Positions 34,883 to 46,436 of a stretch of DNA of 64,000 bases are shown here, piece after piece (within the stretch, counting starts at the first letter, position 1; every line of letters begins with the position of its first letter). Position numbers and translations under genes: made by a program. The DNA comes from Lactuca virosa (taxonomy: Eukaryota; Streptophyta; Magnoliopsida; Asterales; Asteraceae). The notes beneath the pieces are model-generated. The model made no database searches. It saw only the letters and a program-made list of their open reading frames with translations, and had not been told where the DNA came from. The DNA is taken from the NCBI GenBank assembly GCA_928212115.1, contig CAKMRJ010002223.1, positions 309,499,701 to 309,563,700 of the forward strand, written 5' to 3'.

Positions 34883-37080
34883 TGTCACACCCTGAAACCG
34901 ATGGCGGAAACGTTCCGGGGTGGAGGACGTCATGTATAGCATCACAACCAATGAATAACAACAATCATAGCAACACAACCATTACAGTGAATACTTAAGT
35001 AAAAATGTTTACATCAATTCTGAAACTTGTTTGAATTACATCATATAACTTGTATGAATATAACATTAAACTCTTATTGCTTCAACTCTTCAAAAACCCA
35101 GCAAGCACCTGCCTACTGATTTCCTGAGAATACAAGTAGTTTAAAAGAGTATCAGCATAAAGCTGGTGAGTTCATAAGCGGTGGTTTGTAGTGAAAATCG
35201 TTGATGAGTTCGGAAAATATTTGAATGGTTTCAAGAAAATCCGATATTTTCCTTAGTGAAAACGTAGTGTTATCAGTTCTCTAATAAACCATGAATATCT
35301 GTATGTTTCCAAGAAAATCCGATATTTTCTTTAGTGAAAAAGGTAGCGTTATCGATTTCGTATAAAACCATGAATGTTCGTTACTGAAAACTGTAGTGAT
35401 ATGCGATAATACTACCTCATGTGATTAGCTAAAACTAATCATGAAGTGTAAGTATTTTATATGTGAAAGCATTACATAATCGGTTCTGTTTGAAAAACCC
35501 TGGCCTTAGCCAGATTACGTAGTGTGTATCAGTTCTATTTAGTAAAAATAAAACCGTTGAAGAGTGTTAAGTTGTAAACTAAAGGTGATTTATACATATT
35601 GTGAGTCGTATAACCATGCTTGATATGACTAGAGACCTTTCCAACGTTCTTCAGGCGTCGAGTTAAATGACATTTGTACATCTCAGGCGTGCCCGCCTAA
35701 CTGTTGCTAGCAGTCCAGATGTGGGATTGTCAGTCCCGAATAGATCTATTCACAAATCTCACGCTCTCCCTCCAGGAGACTCTGGTTATACAGTGGTAGG
35801 ATTTATCCCTGTACACCTAAGGGTACAGTAGTGAAGTAGCGCCTCACAATATCGTACAATCTAGGTTACATGTAGTGTAGTAGCATTCTACCGTAGTGAA
35901 AATCCGTATGTATACCGTATATAATGATAATTACAGTTATGAAAAGCCATGATAAAGTGGTGATGTAACTGTAAACTATTTCTGTCTTCATGCATATGTT
36001 TAATAGTGAAAGTTTATGTACTCGTGATGTATAGAAAATTCCAAACTATACCGATTATAGTTTGCATGTATAGTGAATAGCGTGTCCGGAAAACTATGCA
36101 ATTTTTTGTGGAAACGTCCCTTATGCTCAACACAGTACAAAAGGGTTAAAGTATGAGATTTGCATAAGTTTTGAAAACATTTATTATTAGCTTGTATTTC
36201 CCCCCCCCCCCCTGAAAACATTAAAAAATACGGAAAATGTAGGGGTATGAACTCACAGTTCTTGTTGTGAAATCGTTGACTGAAATGAAGATCCTCGAGT
36301 TGTTGCACGTGACACTTAACGGAATCCTATTATCAAATAAATACGTATATGTATCTAAATTAGCGATTTCGTTAGATAACGTGTTAGAGGTACACTTGAA
36401 TTCGGTTGAGGAATGTTACCGAGACTTGATCGAATCGAAGAAGGTGAGTTTTCAGTCAAAAACACCACTTAAAAAGGTGTTTACGGTCAAAGAGGAGTTT
36501 ACGGTTCTTGAAGGCTTGGACGGTAACTCAAGAACAGAGTTTACGGTTTCTGAAGGTTCGACCGTAAACTCAAGAACAGGGTTTACGGTTCTTGAAGGTG
36601 GACCGTAAACTCAAGAAAAATGGTTCTGATTGCTGATTTCGAAGAGATAATCGTTTCCAGGCGTTCCCAAGTGACTCCAAACATGGTTTCTCGATGAATT
36701 CTGAAGTTTGAAGGCGTTTTGAGTGTTTACGGTTAAGGTTATTAGAGAGAGAAAGAGAGAGTTTTTGGCCAAAAATGTTCTAATGAAGGTGGAGGCATCG
36801 TATTTATAGGGGTGTTGTGGGGGGTCCACTCTTCACTGACCGTAAACAGGTTTACGGTCGTAAACGATTTTACGGTCGTAATCCTCACTTATACCGAAAA
36901 TGTTGATTTTTCGAGATTTTTGGGTTTCCGCGCGATTTTTGATTCCGAATCGTAAATAATTTAATTAAATATAACTAGATTATTTTCTAAACCAAAAAGT
37001 TTGACGGAAAAGTTAACAAATTCGAAATTTTATTAACGATACTCGCGTAACGGAAACGGACAAAGTTTCGGGTTGTCACA
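34883..37080 (-). repeat. M 3' LTR
   Basis: 2198 bp. It contains an array of GTTTACGG inverted repeats at 36470-36610 and more at 36836-36885, a 13-base C run at 36200-36212 (7 in the other LTR), and on the minus strand the TATA box CTATAAATA near 36805. Confidence 0.94.
36470..36610. repeat. Tandem hairpin units GTTTACGGT/ACCGTAAAC in M 3' LTR
   Basis: Roughly three units of about 40 bp, each with GAGTTTACGGTTCTTGAAGG and a partner ACCGTAAACTCAAGAA; the same array is at 43840-43975 in the 5' LTR. Confidence 0.92.
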
Positions 37081-37093
37081 TTATCCCCCCGTT
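37081..37093 (-). other. Purine tract of M
   Basis: The plus strand TTATCCCCCCGTT abuts the LTR; in sense, AACGGGGGGATAA precedes TGTGACAACCC. Confidence 0.88.
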
Positions 37094-37133
37094 AGAGGGA
37101 ATTTCGTCCCGAAATTCGAACATAGAATACAAA

Positions 37134-38354
37134 TCATGGATTAGGAAAGAGATGCAGATATTTCGGTTTCATCTGATCTTCGCGCTCCCAAGTGAATTCA
37201 GGTCCCCGCTTGGCATCCTAGCGAACCTTCACTATCGGGATGCGACTTTGTTTCGTTCGTTTGACTTCCCGATCCATGATTTCGACAGGTTCTTCCACGA
37301 AGTTGAGGTTCTCGTTGATTTCAATCTCGTTGAGAGGCATCACAAGTGTCTCATCGGACAGACACTTCTTTAGGTTCGACACGTGGAAGAGAGGATGGAT
37401 GTCGCTGAGCTCTCGGGGTAACTGAAGTTTGTATGCCACGGGATCGATCCTAGCAAGGATTTCGAACGGTCCAATGTACCTTGGGTTTAGCTTTCCATGC
37501 TTCCCAAAACATATCATGCCTTTCCAGGGTGAGACCTTCAGAAGGACGCGGTCACCAACCTGGAACTCCAAGGGTTTTCGTCTCTTATCAGCGTAGCTCT
37601 TTTGTCTATCCCGAGAGACTTTCAGTCGTTCTCGGATTTGCACAATCTTTTCGGTTGTCTCTCGGATAATTTTAGAACCAGTGAGAGTGATGTAGGGGGA
37701 TTGACCCCTTGCTAGCTGCGTGTCACCCACCTCAGCCCAGCACAGAGGGGATCTGCACTTACGACCATAGAGGGCTTCAAACGGCGCAGCGTTGATGCTG
37801 GTATGGTAGCTGTTGTTGTAGGAAAATTCAACCAAAGGAAGATGAGTGTCCCATGACGCGCCGAAATCGATGACGCAGGCTCTCAACATGTCTTCCAAGG
37901 TCTGAATTGTTCTCTCACTCTGTCCATCAGTCTGCGGATGATAAGCCGTGCTCATATCCAATTTAGTTCCAAGAGCCTTCTGTAGTGATTGCCAGAATCT
38001 CGAGGTAAACCTGCTATCTCGGTCGGAGATAATAGATGCAGGTACCCTATGAAGGCGAACTATATCTTGAATTTAGATTCGGGTGAGTCTCTCAATCTTG
38101 AAGTTTTCTTTGATTGGCAGGAAGTGGGCGGACTTTGTTAATCGATCGACAATTACCCAGATGGCATCGTGCCCACTCGGAGATCTGGGTAACTTGGTGA
38201 TAAAATCCATGGTTATCCTTTCCCACTTCCACTCAGGTATTTTCGGCTGTTGAAGTAGACCTGAGGGCTTCTGATATTCGACCTTCACCTTGGCGCAAGT
38301 CAGGCACTTGCCCACGAAGGTAGCGATCCTTGCTTTCATGTTTGGCCACCAATA
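37134..38354 (-). pseudogene. M integrase with chromodomain-like C-terminus
   Basis: Zinc region with LYWWPNMK and CLTCAKVKVEYQKPSG; catalytic core with VDRLTKSAHF, SDRDSRFTSRFW and YHPQTDGQSERTIQ supplying D, D and E; then FQVGDRVLLKVSPWKG and GPFEILARI, the usual GPY/F-type tail; finally EEPVEIMDREVKR..IPIVKVR, a stop, and RGPEFTWEREDQMK, a chromodomain-like end that in related elements guides insertion to modified chromatin. In-frame stops are TAA at 38073-38075 and TAG at 37218-37220 (where relatives have Trp). The neighbouring RNase H lies upstream in the same frame. Confidence 0.9.
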
Positions 38355-39974
38355 GAGCTATTTCAGATCCAAATACATCTTATCCGAACCTGGGTGAACG
38401 TAGTATTTCGTCTTGTGAGCCTCATTAATGAAAACCTCTCTGTACCCGCCGAACTTTAGGGTCCAGATCCGGTTCATGAAATAGTACACTCCGTCTCCTT
38501 TGACCTCCAAGTTCTTGTCTATTCCTCGCAGTGACTCATTTGCCACGTTCTCGGGTTTTAAGGCTTCCAGCTGAGCCTCTCTGATTTGTGCGGTTAAATG
38601 GGAATGGATGGTCATTGTTAGTGCCTTCACCTTGCATCCTGAATACTCCTTTCAACTGAGGGCATCTGCTACCACATTGGCCTTTACGGGATGATAGCGA
38701 ATTTCGCACTCGTAGTCACTGAGTAACTCTACCCATCGCCGTTGTCTCATGTTTAACTCCTTTTGATCGAAAATATGTTGCAAGCTCTTGTGGTCGGTGA
38801 AGATAGTGCACTTGGTTCCATAGAGATAATGTCTCCAGATCTTTAACGCAAATACCACTGCTCCCAACTCTAAATCATGAGTTGAGTAATTGACTTTGTG
38901 TGTTTTCAACTGCCTCGAGGCATAGGCGATGACCTTTCCTCTCTGCATGAGCACACACCCTAGGCCCTGATTGGATGCATCACAGTAGACACCGAAGTCT
39001 TCTGTCCCTTCGGGCAAGGACAAGATAGGTGCGCTGCATAGGGCCTGCTTCAATGTTTGAAACGCAGTGTCTTGCTTGACTCCCCAACTAAAGGTTACCC
39101 CTTTTTGCGTCAGGGTAGTTAAGGGCTTAGCGATTATGGAGAAGTTCTGGATGAACCGACGATAATAGCCCGCGAGACCCAAGAATTGCCGGATTTCTGT
39201 GGGTGTATTTAGTGCAGACCAGTTCTCAATCGCCTTGATCTTGGAAGGGTCCACATGTATTCCTTCCCTGCTAATCACGTGTCCAAGGAAATTCACCTTC
39301 CTGATCCAGAATTCGCACTTCGAGAATTTCGCGGATTGCTTTTCTGCCCTTAATGTTTCCAACACCTACCTTAAGTGCTGTTTATGATCATTCTCACTCC
39401 GCAAATAGACAAGTATATCGTCGATGAACACAATCACGAACTTGTCTAAGAAAGGGCGGCACACCCGATTCATCAGGTCCATGAATATTGCCGGTGCGTT
39501 TGTTAGACCAAAGGGCATTACTACAAACTCATAGTGTCCATAGCGAGTTCAGAATGCTGTTTTGGGCACATCATTCTCATGAACTCGCAACTGATGGTAC
39601 CCTGATCTCAGATCGATCTTTGAGAAATAACTGGCTCCCTGAAGTTGGTCGAAGAGATCGTCGATTCTGGGTAAGGGATATCGGTTCTTGATAGTCAACT
39701 TATTCAGCTCTCGGTAGTCAATGCACATCCGAAAGGATCCATTTTTCTTTTTCACGAATAAGATCGGAGCTCCCCAGGGTGAGGAACTCGGCCTTATGAA
39801 TCCTTTGCTGATCAGCACATTGAGCTGACTGGATAATTCTTGTATTTTCGCTAGCGCTAAGCGGTAAGGAGACTTAGCTACGGGAGTAGCTCCGGGGATC
39901 AAGTCGATACGAAACTCGACTTGGCGTTCAGGAGGGATTCCTGGGAGATCTTCAGGGAAGACATCAGGGAAGTT
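38355..39974 (-). pseudogene. M reverse transcriptase and RNase H
   Basis: One frame with RPSSSPWGAPILFVKKKNGS, MCIDYRELNKLTIKNRYPLP, YFSKIDLRSGYHQLR, PFGLTNAPAIFMDLMNR and FIDDILVY (catalytic Asp pair intact, about 39410-39430), then FLGLAGYYRRFI, DFGVYCDASNQGLGCVLMQR and FTDHKSLQH for RNase H, ending KANVVADALS. Stops are TGA 39549-39551, TAG 39366-39368, TGA 38652-38654 and TAG 38358-38360. The first and third replace Arg positions conserved in relatives, as expected for CGA to TGA change. Apart from stops the motifs look well preserved. Confidence 0.92.
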
Positions 39975-40526
39975 TCAGACTTCGGGAAGACTCTCGAGGT
40001 CTTTAACTTTTTGCGTCACGTCTATAACGTGAGCTAGAAATGCATGACACTCCTTTCGCAGATACTTCCGAGCTTTGATGGATGAAATGATACGGAGGTT
40101 CGAGCTAGGCTTATCTCCGTAAATCATGAGAGCTTCGCCAGAGGGAAAATTGAGACGGATAGCCTTCTCGAAGCAAAGAATATGAGCACGATTGGAGCTT
40201 AGCCAGTCCATGCCGATAATGACGTCGAAACTCTTGATGGACACAGGCATAAGATTGATAGGAAAAGAATAATTGTCTAGGGTAAGAGTACAGCCTGTGA
40301 ATATGTCGCTAGTGCTCTCCTTCTTTCCGTTAGCCATCTCGACGGTAAATGTTTCGGTTAGAGGTTGGGATATCCATTTGATTATATGTTTGAATGTATG
40401 ACTAACAAAACTCCTCTCCGCACCAGTATCAAAGAGATTGCATGCAAAAGAGTTGTCTAGGAGGAACGTACCCATAACAACGGTAGGATCAGCAACTGCT
40501 TCCTCCTGGCCCATCACCAGAACTCT
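39975..40526 (-). pseudogene. M aspartic protease
   Basis: VMGTFLLDNSFACNLFDTGA holds the DTGA active site, followed by ERSFVSHTFK; IIGMDWLSSNRAHILCFEK is the C-terminal signature. It would process Gag-Pol. Unlike G1 there is no T-rich insert before FLLDN. It is bounded by in-frame stops at 40527-40529 (before) and 39975-39977 (after). Confidence 0.9.
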
Positions 40527-41674
40527 TCATGTATTGCCACCAGTTGTTGCCTTAGGGCAGTTTCTCCTGAAGTGCCCAGTCTCTCCACATCCATAACAAG
40601 TTCGACCAGCGCCTGCTCCCGGTGCCTGCTTGGTTGGTTGAGCTGGTGTCTTGCAGTATCGAGCTATGTGTCCTTTCTTTCCCCAGCTGTTGCAACTCAA
40701 CTCACGGCAGAGTCCGTGATTGTGGAAGTTACATTTGTTGCACAGGGGTAGTTTTCCAGCATAACCGCCGGTAGGAGATTGGGTGGTTTGAACAGCAGTG
40801 GGAGCAGCAGCAGGAGCAGTAACAACATGAACTGCCACTATTTGTTGTTTCTTGGAGGGATCCTGCGAAGACTGACCCTTTCGTTTGTTACCAAACTTCT
40901 TCTTCTTCCCACCGCTTTCCTTTTGTGGTTCAGAGACAGTTGCCACTTCATCCAGATCGATTCCATCATCGATCAGAGTCTGTGCCAGATCCTTGGCGCT
41001 TTCAAATATGGTCGGCCTCGCAGCCAAGACATTTCCTTTTGTTGGTTGTGTCAGTCCCCAGATGTACCTTTCAATTTTCTTGCTTTCCGGGGTGACCATT
41101 CCCGGACAGAGGAGAGCCAGATCACAGAATCTAGGGGTGTAGGCAGCGATGTTGGAACCCTTCATCTTCAAGTTCCAAAGTTCGTGCTCCAACTTTTTCA
41201 CTTCGCCCCTCGGGCAGTACTCCGCGAGCATGAGCTCCTTCAGTCTTTCCCAACCCATGGCATTAGCCACTGGCAGGGTTAGGGCTTTGACTCGACCATT
41301 CCACCAGGTCAAGGCTCGGTCGGTGAAGATGCAGGCGGCGAACTTTACCTTGTTTGCTTCAGAACAAACGCAAATTTTGAAAATGGATTCGATCTTCTCG
41401 AACCATCGAGTTAGGGCGATGCACCTCCATTTCCGTCCAAGGACTTAGGTTTCGCAGTCAGGAAGTCCTTGTAGGAACACTCCTTTTGATGTCCCTGACT
41501 TCCATCTTGTCTTTGTGGGTCGGTTCCACCTCCAGCCCCACCAGCATTCACTTGTGCCATTGCTGCAGTCACGGCGGCAACTGCTGCCTGGAACATGACA
41601 GGGTCGAACTGAGGGGGTGGTGGTGGTGGCGGAGTGTCGTCGTTCCTTCTGATGGGTCTTGGTCGAGGAGGCAT
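40527..41674 (-). pseudogene. M gag (one frameshift)
   Basis: The ATG at 41672-41674 opens MPPRPRPIRRND with a Pro run (about residues 15-21) and an Ala/Gly-rich segment. A one-base loss near 41418 (in GCATCGCCC) shifts the frame; downstream follow TWWNGRVKAL and EYCPRGEVKKLEHELWNLKM, a retrotransposon gag domain, a Lys-rich linker and zinc knuckles: CYGCGETGHFRRNCP is intact, CNSWGKKGHIARYC has Trp for its second Cys, and an extra CNKCNFHNHGLCRELSC precedes them. Six bases before the ATG is TTGTTTCTAG, a 3' splice-site-like sequence. Confidence 0.9.
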
Positions 41675-41682
41675 CTTGTTCT

Positions 41683-42231
41683 AGAAACAATCAGGGAGAA
41701 GAGGATGGTAAGTCCTCGAGATATAAAACAAAATATATCTCATCCTGATAATGAAAGTATTCTACCGAGCGATAAACACAGAAAGGTTACTAATACAAGT
41801 AAGTTATCGCTTAAGGAAGAAGAGGTAGCAACACTTAGAGTGAATCTATATACTGAGTTTGGCCCTAGCGAAAATACTCCTATAGTATTTTTATGTGAGA
41901 TGATGTTTGGTAAGTTTTAGGCCTGCTGTAACACCACAGTCACTCCCAAGCACATGTTGGTCATGTCTCGACTGAATATAGTTGATCAGGCTATATTCAC
42001 CCTAGACATGATTACATAACTGCCCAGGTTTAACCGCAATGTTCCAGCATCCAAATACTTTTGTTCTTTTCTACTAGCGACACGAATTTTGTTATGTATG
42101 CATGCTCGTATACTTTTTATAAAAATACTTTATATTTTGAAAGTATACTTTTAGCGTAGAGCACTTAGGCCCCTTAGTGTTTATAGTTGTATACCATGTG
42201 AGGTTCGGTATACTAGTTCGCTATAAACAAG
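41683..42231 (-). other. M leader
   Basis: Untranslated region between primer site and gag; no gene seen. A 144-codon plus-strand frame across its edge is incidental. Confidence 0.75.
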
Positions 42232-42244
42232 GGCTCTGATACCA
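42232..42244 (-). other. Primer-binding site of M
   Basis: The plus strand GGCTCTGATACCA equals an exact TGGTATCAGAGCC on the minus strand, three bases from the 5' LTR. Confidence 0.93.
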
Positions 42245-42247
42245 ATC

Positions 42248-44414
42248 TGTCACACCCCGAAACCGATGGCGGAAATGTTCCGGGGTAGAGGACGTCATGT
42301 ATAGCATCACAACCAATGAATAACATCAATCATAGCAACACAACCATTACAGTGAATACATAAAGTAAAAATGTTTACATCAATTCTGAAACTTGTTTGA
42401 ATTACATCATATAACTTATATAAATATAACATTAAACTCTTATTGCTTCAACTCTTCAAAAACCCAGCAGGCACCTGTCTACTAATTTCCTGAGAATACA
42501 AGCAGTTTAAAAGAGTATCAGCATAAAGCTGGTGAGTTCATAAGCGGTGGTTTGTAGTGAAAATCGTTGATGAGTTCGGAAAATATTTGAATGGTTTCAA
42601 GAAAATCCGATATTTTCCTTAGTGAAAACGTAGTGTTATCATTTCTGTAATAAACCATGAATATCAGTATGTTTCCAAGAAAATCCGATATTTTCTTTAG
42701 TGAAAAGGGTAGCGTTATCGATTTCGTATAAAACCATGAACGTTCGTTACTGAAAACTGTAGTGATATGCGAGAATACTACCTCATGTGACTAGCTAAAA
42801 CTAATCATGAAGTGTAAGTATTTTATATGTGAAACCATTGCATAATCGGTTCTGTTTGAAAAACCGTGGCCTTAGCCAGATTACGTAGTGTGTATCAGTT
42901 CTATTTAGTAAAAATAAAACTGTTGAAGAGTGTTAAGTTGTAAACTAAAGGTGATTTATACATATTGTGAGTCGTATAACCATGCTTGATATCACTAGAG
43001 ACCTTTCCAACGTTCTTCAGGCGTTGAGTTAAATGACATTTGTACATCTCAGGCGTACCCACCTAACTGTTGCTAGCAGTCCAGATGTGGGATTGTCAGA
43101 CCCGAATAGATCTATTCACAAATCTCACGCTCTCCCTCCAGGAGACTCTGGTTATACAGTGGTAGGATTTATCCCTGTACACCTAAGGGTACATTCGGGA
43201 AGTAGCGCCTCACAGTATCGTACAATCTAGTTTACATGTAGTGTAGTAGCGTTCTACCGTAGTGAAAATCCGTATGTATACCGTATATAATGATAATTAC
43301 AGTTATGAAAAGCCATGATAAAGTGGTGATGTAACTGTAAACTATTTCTGTCTTCATGCATATGTTTAATAGTGAAAGTTTTTGTACTCATGATGTTTAG
43401 AAAATCCCAAACTATACCGATTATATTTTGCATGTATAGTGAATAGCGTGTCCGGAAAACTATGCAAATTTTTGTGAAAATGTCCCTTATGCTCAACACA
43501 GTACAAAAGGGTTAAAGTATGAGATTTGCATAAGTTTTGAAAACATTTATGATTAGCTTGTATTCCCCCCCTGAAAACATTAAAAAATACGGAAAATATA
43601 GGGGTATGAACTCACAGTTCTTGTTGTGAAATCGTTGACTGAAATGAAGACCCTCGAGTTGTTGCACGCGGCACTTAACGGAATCCTATTATCAAATAAA
43701 TATGTATATGTATCTAAATTAGCGATTGCGTTAGATAACGTGTTAGAGGTACACTTGAATTCGGTTGAGGAATGTTACCGAGACTTGGTCGAATCGAAGA
43801 AGGTGAGTTTTCAGTCAAAAACACCACTTAAAAGGTGTTTACGGTCGAAGAGGAGTTTACGGTTCTTGAAGGCTTGGACCGTAAACTCAAGAACAGAGTT
43901 TACGGTTTCTGAAGGTTGGACCGTAAACTCAAGAAGAGGGTTTACGGTTCTTGAAGGTGGACCGTAAACTCAAGAAAAATGGTTCTGATTGCTGATTTCG
44001 AAGAGATAATCGTTTCCAGGCGTTCCCAAGTGACTTCAAACGTGGTTTCTCGATGAATTCCGAAGTTTAAAGGCGTTTTGAGTGTTTACGGTTAAGGTTC
44101 TTAGAGAGAGAAAGAGAGAGTTTTTGGCCAGAAATGTTCTAATGAAGGTGGAGGCATCGTATTTATAGGGATGTTGTGGGGGGTCCACTCTTCACTGATC
44201 GTAAACAGGTCGTAATCATCACTTAGACCGGAAATGTTGATTTTTCAAGATTTTTGGGTTTCCGCGCGATTTTTGGTTCCGACTCGTAAATAATTTAATT
44301 AAATATAACTACATTATTTTCTAAACCAAAAAGTTTGACAGAAAAGTTAACAAATTTGAAATTTTATTAACGAAACTCGCGTAACGAAAATGGACAAAGT
44401 TTTGGGTTGTTACA
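42248..44414 (-). repeat. M 5' LTR
   Basis: 2167 bp. Minus-strand order: CTATAAATA TATA box (44160-44168), GTTTACGG hairpin array (43840-43975), then the splice-donor-like ACT/GTGAGT (donor at 43615). Its start reads TGTAACAACCC after a decay change. Confidence 0.94.
44160..44168 (-). promoter_or_regulatory. TATA box of M 5' LTR
   Basis: CTATAAATA on the minus strand, followed by the palindrome array and the splice-donor-like site, so the array would lie in the transcript's first exon. Confidence 0.65.
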
Positions 44415-44862
44415 AAGACCACTGAGTTGATTCAGCAGGTTCATAGTAGACTCCAAACAACTCAGAGTTGGCAGAAGAGTTATGCCGATAGACGCCAATC
44501 AGATATAGAGTTCTAGGTGGGGGATATGGTTCTCCTGAAGGTGTCACCTTGGAAAGGTGTCATCCGACTCAGGAAGAGGGGCAAGCTGGGCCCCAGGTAC
44601 ATCGGTCCTTTCAGGGTTTTGGCTCGGGTGGGCCGGGTTGCATATCGCTTGGATCATCCATATGACCTCAGTCAGATCCATAGCACATTCCATGTCTCTC
44701 AGCTACAAAAGTGTTTAGTAAATGATTCCGTAATGGTTTCATTGGAAGATATTCAGGTGGATGAACGCCTGAATTATATTGAGAGACCGGCGGTGATTCT
44801 TGACCAGAGTTATTTGGAGCAGCGGACTTTAAGGACGAAGTCTGATTCAAGTAGGGGAGAAT
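44415..44862 (+). pseudogene. G1 integrase C-terminus and tail
   Basis: Resumes the G1 frame with TTELIQQVHSRLQTTQSWQK, then a TAG (44514-44516) where relatives have Gln before VGD, then VLLKVSPWKGVIRLRKRGK, GPFRVLARVG, FHVSQLQKCL and DERLNYIERPAVILD. The chromodomain-like end seen in M is lost: the frame runs into SDSSRGEL and the LTR. The purine tract is at 44849-44862. Confidence 0.88.
44849..44862 (+). other. Purine tract of G1
   Basis: AAGTAGGGGAGAAT immediately precedes TGTAACACTTG. Confidence 0.85.
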
Positions 44863-46436
44863 TGTAACACTTGAGTTGGTAAGTTTCTCATTTAACATCT
44901 TTTATCTAAAAAGTTTGCAATATGGTCCTTAAGCTTGTATGCGAGGCGTACTAGGTGGTACGCTTAGCGTACTAGCCTGATTCATGATCGCGGATTCAAT
45001 CCACGTATGCTGGGCATACGTGGAGTACCCATGACGTACATGAGCTTTAATGAAACCCTAATTTTTAGGGTTTGCACCCTATTTAAACCTTATGATAGCC
45101 TCATTTGGTTATGTTTAGCCAGCCTCTACCCTCCTTTGTCCAGAAATCAATACCCTAGCGTGTGTTTGTGAGTTTTGAGCCTTAAAGAGTGTTTGTTGGT
45201 GATTTGTGAAGGAGAAGAAGAAGAGGACCAGTTGGAGAAGTGTATTGAGCTTGAGGATTCAAGGTTAGCTCATCATTTCCAAGCTTTTTGAGGTAAAAAG
45301 CTCACATCTTGATGATCCATGATGCTAGATCTAGTTATGTTGTTATTCTATGTTTTTTGAGTCCTTGGAGTGGTTGATGAGCTTCTTGACTCACTCCAGA
45401 AGTTATGGTGTTAGATCTAGGCTTCTTTTGGTCCCATTTTTCATAAAAATGCAAGTTTTATGATGTATCTTGGACCATGCATGTGTTAAAACCTTGGTTA
45501 AGTCCTTTTTGAGCTCTTGAACCCCATTAAGACATGCATGTATGTAAGGTTTCCAACTTTACGTGAAAAGTCACCATAAGGAATCAGATCTGAGAGTTTG
45601 GCTTGAAGTCTCAATGGATTAAGTGCTTAATGAAGTGGGTTGGTCAAATAGGGAGTACGATGGACGTACCAAGCTGGTACGATGTGCGTGCTATCCCCAG
45701 AGGGTGTACGATGAGCCTACGAGTTGAGTACGTCCCACGTACTCAACATGTGGGTTTCAGATTTTGGGCTTCTTGGTTTCGGGCCCATGTTGGAACTTAG
45801 GAGATTAGGGTCTTGTTGGGCCACCAGACTTCTATTTTGGGCTGATGTCATTATGTTGGGTTCTTTTGAAGGCCCACGAAGGGATTTGGGCCTAATTTGG
45901 AAGATTGAGCGATAATTGGGCTTCGGGTGACCATTTTTAGAATTGGACTTCTTTGAGTAGTTGGTTTTGGGCTTTGGCCTTGGCCCAAGTTAGGTAAAGG
46001 GTAAAATAGACTTTTACCCTAGTATAGACTCTTAGCATGAGTTGGGATCCATATAATAATTGGATGTTATTTTATGATGATAACGCAGGGATTTTCGGAC
46101 CAGCACCTAAAGATTTATCTGTGAGATTCAACAGTCTGAGGTGATTTTCCTCACTATTTTTAGCAGGTCGAAGGCACCAATGTTGGCCCATGGTTTATTA
46201 TGTAGGTTCTAGATGTCTGCGTGACTCTTGCATGTGTTATGCGTTGGTATGTATACCGAGCGGGGATTGATGTCGAGCAAGGCTCGATGACTGTATTTTT
46301 TGCTATTGTCTAAGTGATTATCGCATGTGTTAGTATGATTATATGTGTATATTTTATATGTGTACCGAGACTGATTTTACATGTGTTAGTATGATTATAT
46401 TTTTTGCTATTGTCTGAGTGATTATCGCATGGGTTG
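44863..46436 (+). repeat. G1 3' LTR, truncated
   Basis: It matches 344-1783 and its continuation but stops near 46436 after repeating a GATTATCGCATG segment (46316 and 46423), without the GACGTTACA end. It keeps the GTACGCTTAGCGTAC repeat (44958-44972), TATTTAAA at 45080-45087 and the GAG/GTGATT donor position. Confidence 0.88.

Larger units (their letters stand above)
34878..44419 (-). mobile_element. M: structurally complete Ty3/gypsy element with AAGAC target duplication
   Basis: It runs 34883-44414 with LTRs of about 2.2 kb, primer site, gag, protease, RT, RNase H, integrase with chromodomain-like tail, and purine tract, all on the minus strand; AAGAC is at 34878-34882 and 44415-44419. 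LTR ends are TGTCACACCC..TTGT(C/T)ACA on the plus strand. The coding region is one frame apart from a single frameshift and eight in-frame stops. The family resembles the chromodomain-bearing branch of plant gypsy elements. The first 280 bases of the two LTRs differ at about a dozen positions by eye, so insertion is not very recent. Confidence 0.95.
344..46436 (+). mobile_element. G1: outer Ty3/gypsy retrotransposon, heavily nested and decayed
   Basis: Order is 5' LTR (344-16121, interrupted twice), primer site, leader, gag, protease, reverse transcriptase, RNase H, integrase, a C-terminal tail, purine tract and truncated 3' LTR. Removing the nested insertions joins the pieces cleanly: the integrase frame resumes after element M, and the leader resumes after the L1a/copia-2/L1b stack, each at a 5-bp duplication. 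The protein order PR-RT-RH-IN is that of Ty3/gypsy. Many in-frame stops and frameshifts and a damaged RT active site show that it cannot encode its own enzymes. Its own target duplication cannot be checked because the 3' LTR is truncated. Confidence 0.9.

Noticed and set aside
36197..36212. C run considered as a quadruplex or i-motif signal
   Set aside because: It is a single homopolymer run that varies from 13 to 7 bases between the two M LTRs, typical of slippage, without the four separated tracts expected.
40779..41448. Plus-strand frames of 85-167 codons opposite M gag
   Set aside because: They are antisense shadows of the gag and zinc-knuckle coding sequence, with no independent domain or start context.
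41486..41920. 144-codon plus-strand frame spanning M gag start and leader
   Set aside because: Antisense to the Pro-rich gag N-terminus; the Trp/His/Ser-rich translation fits a shadow.
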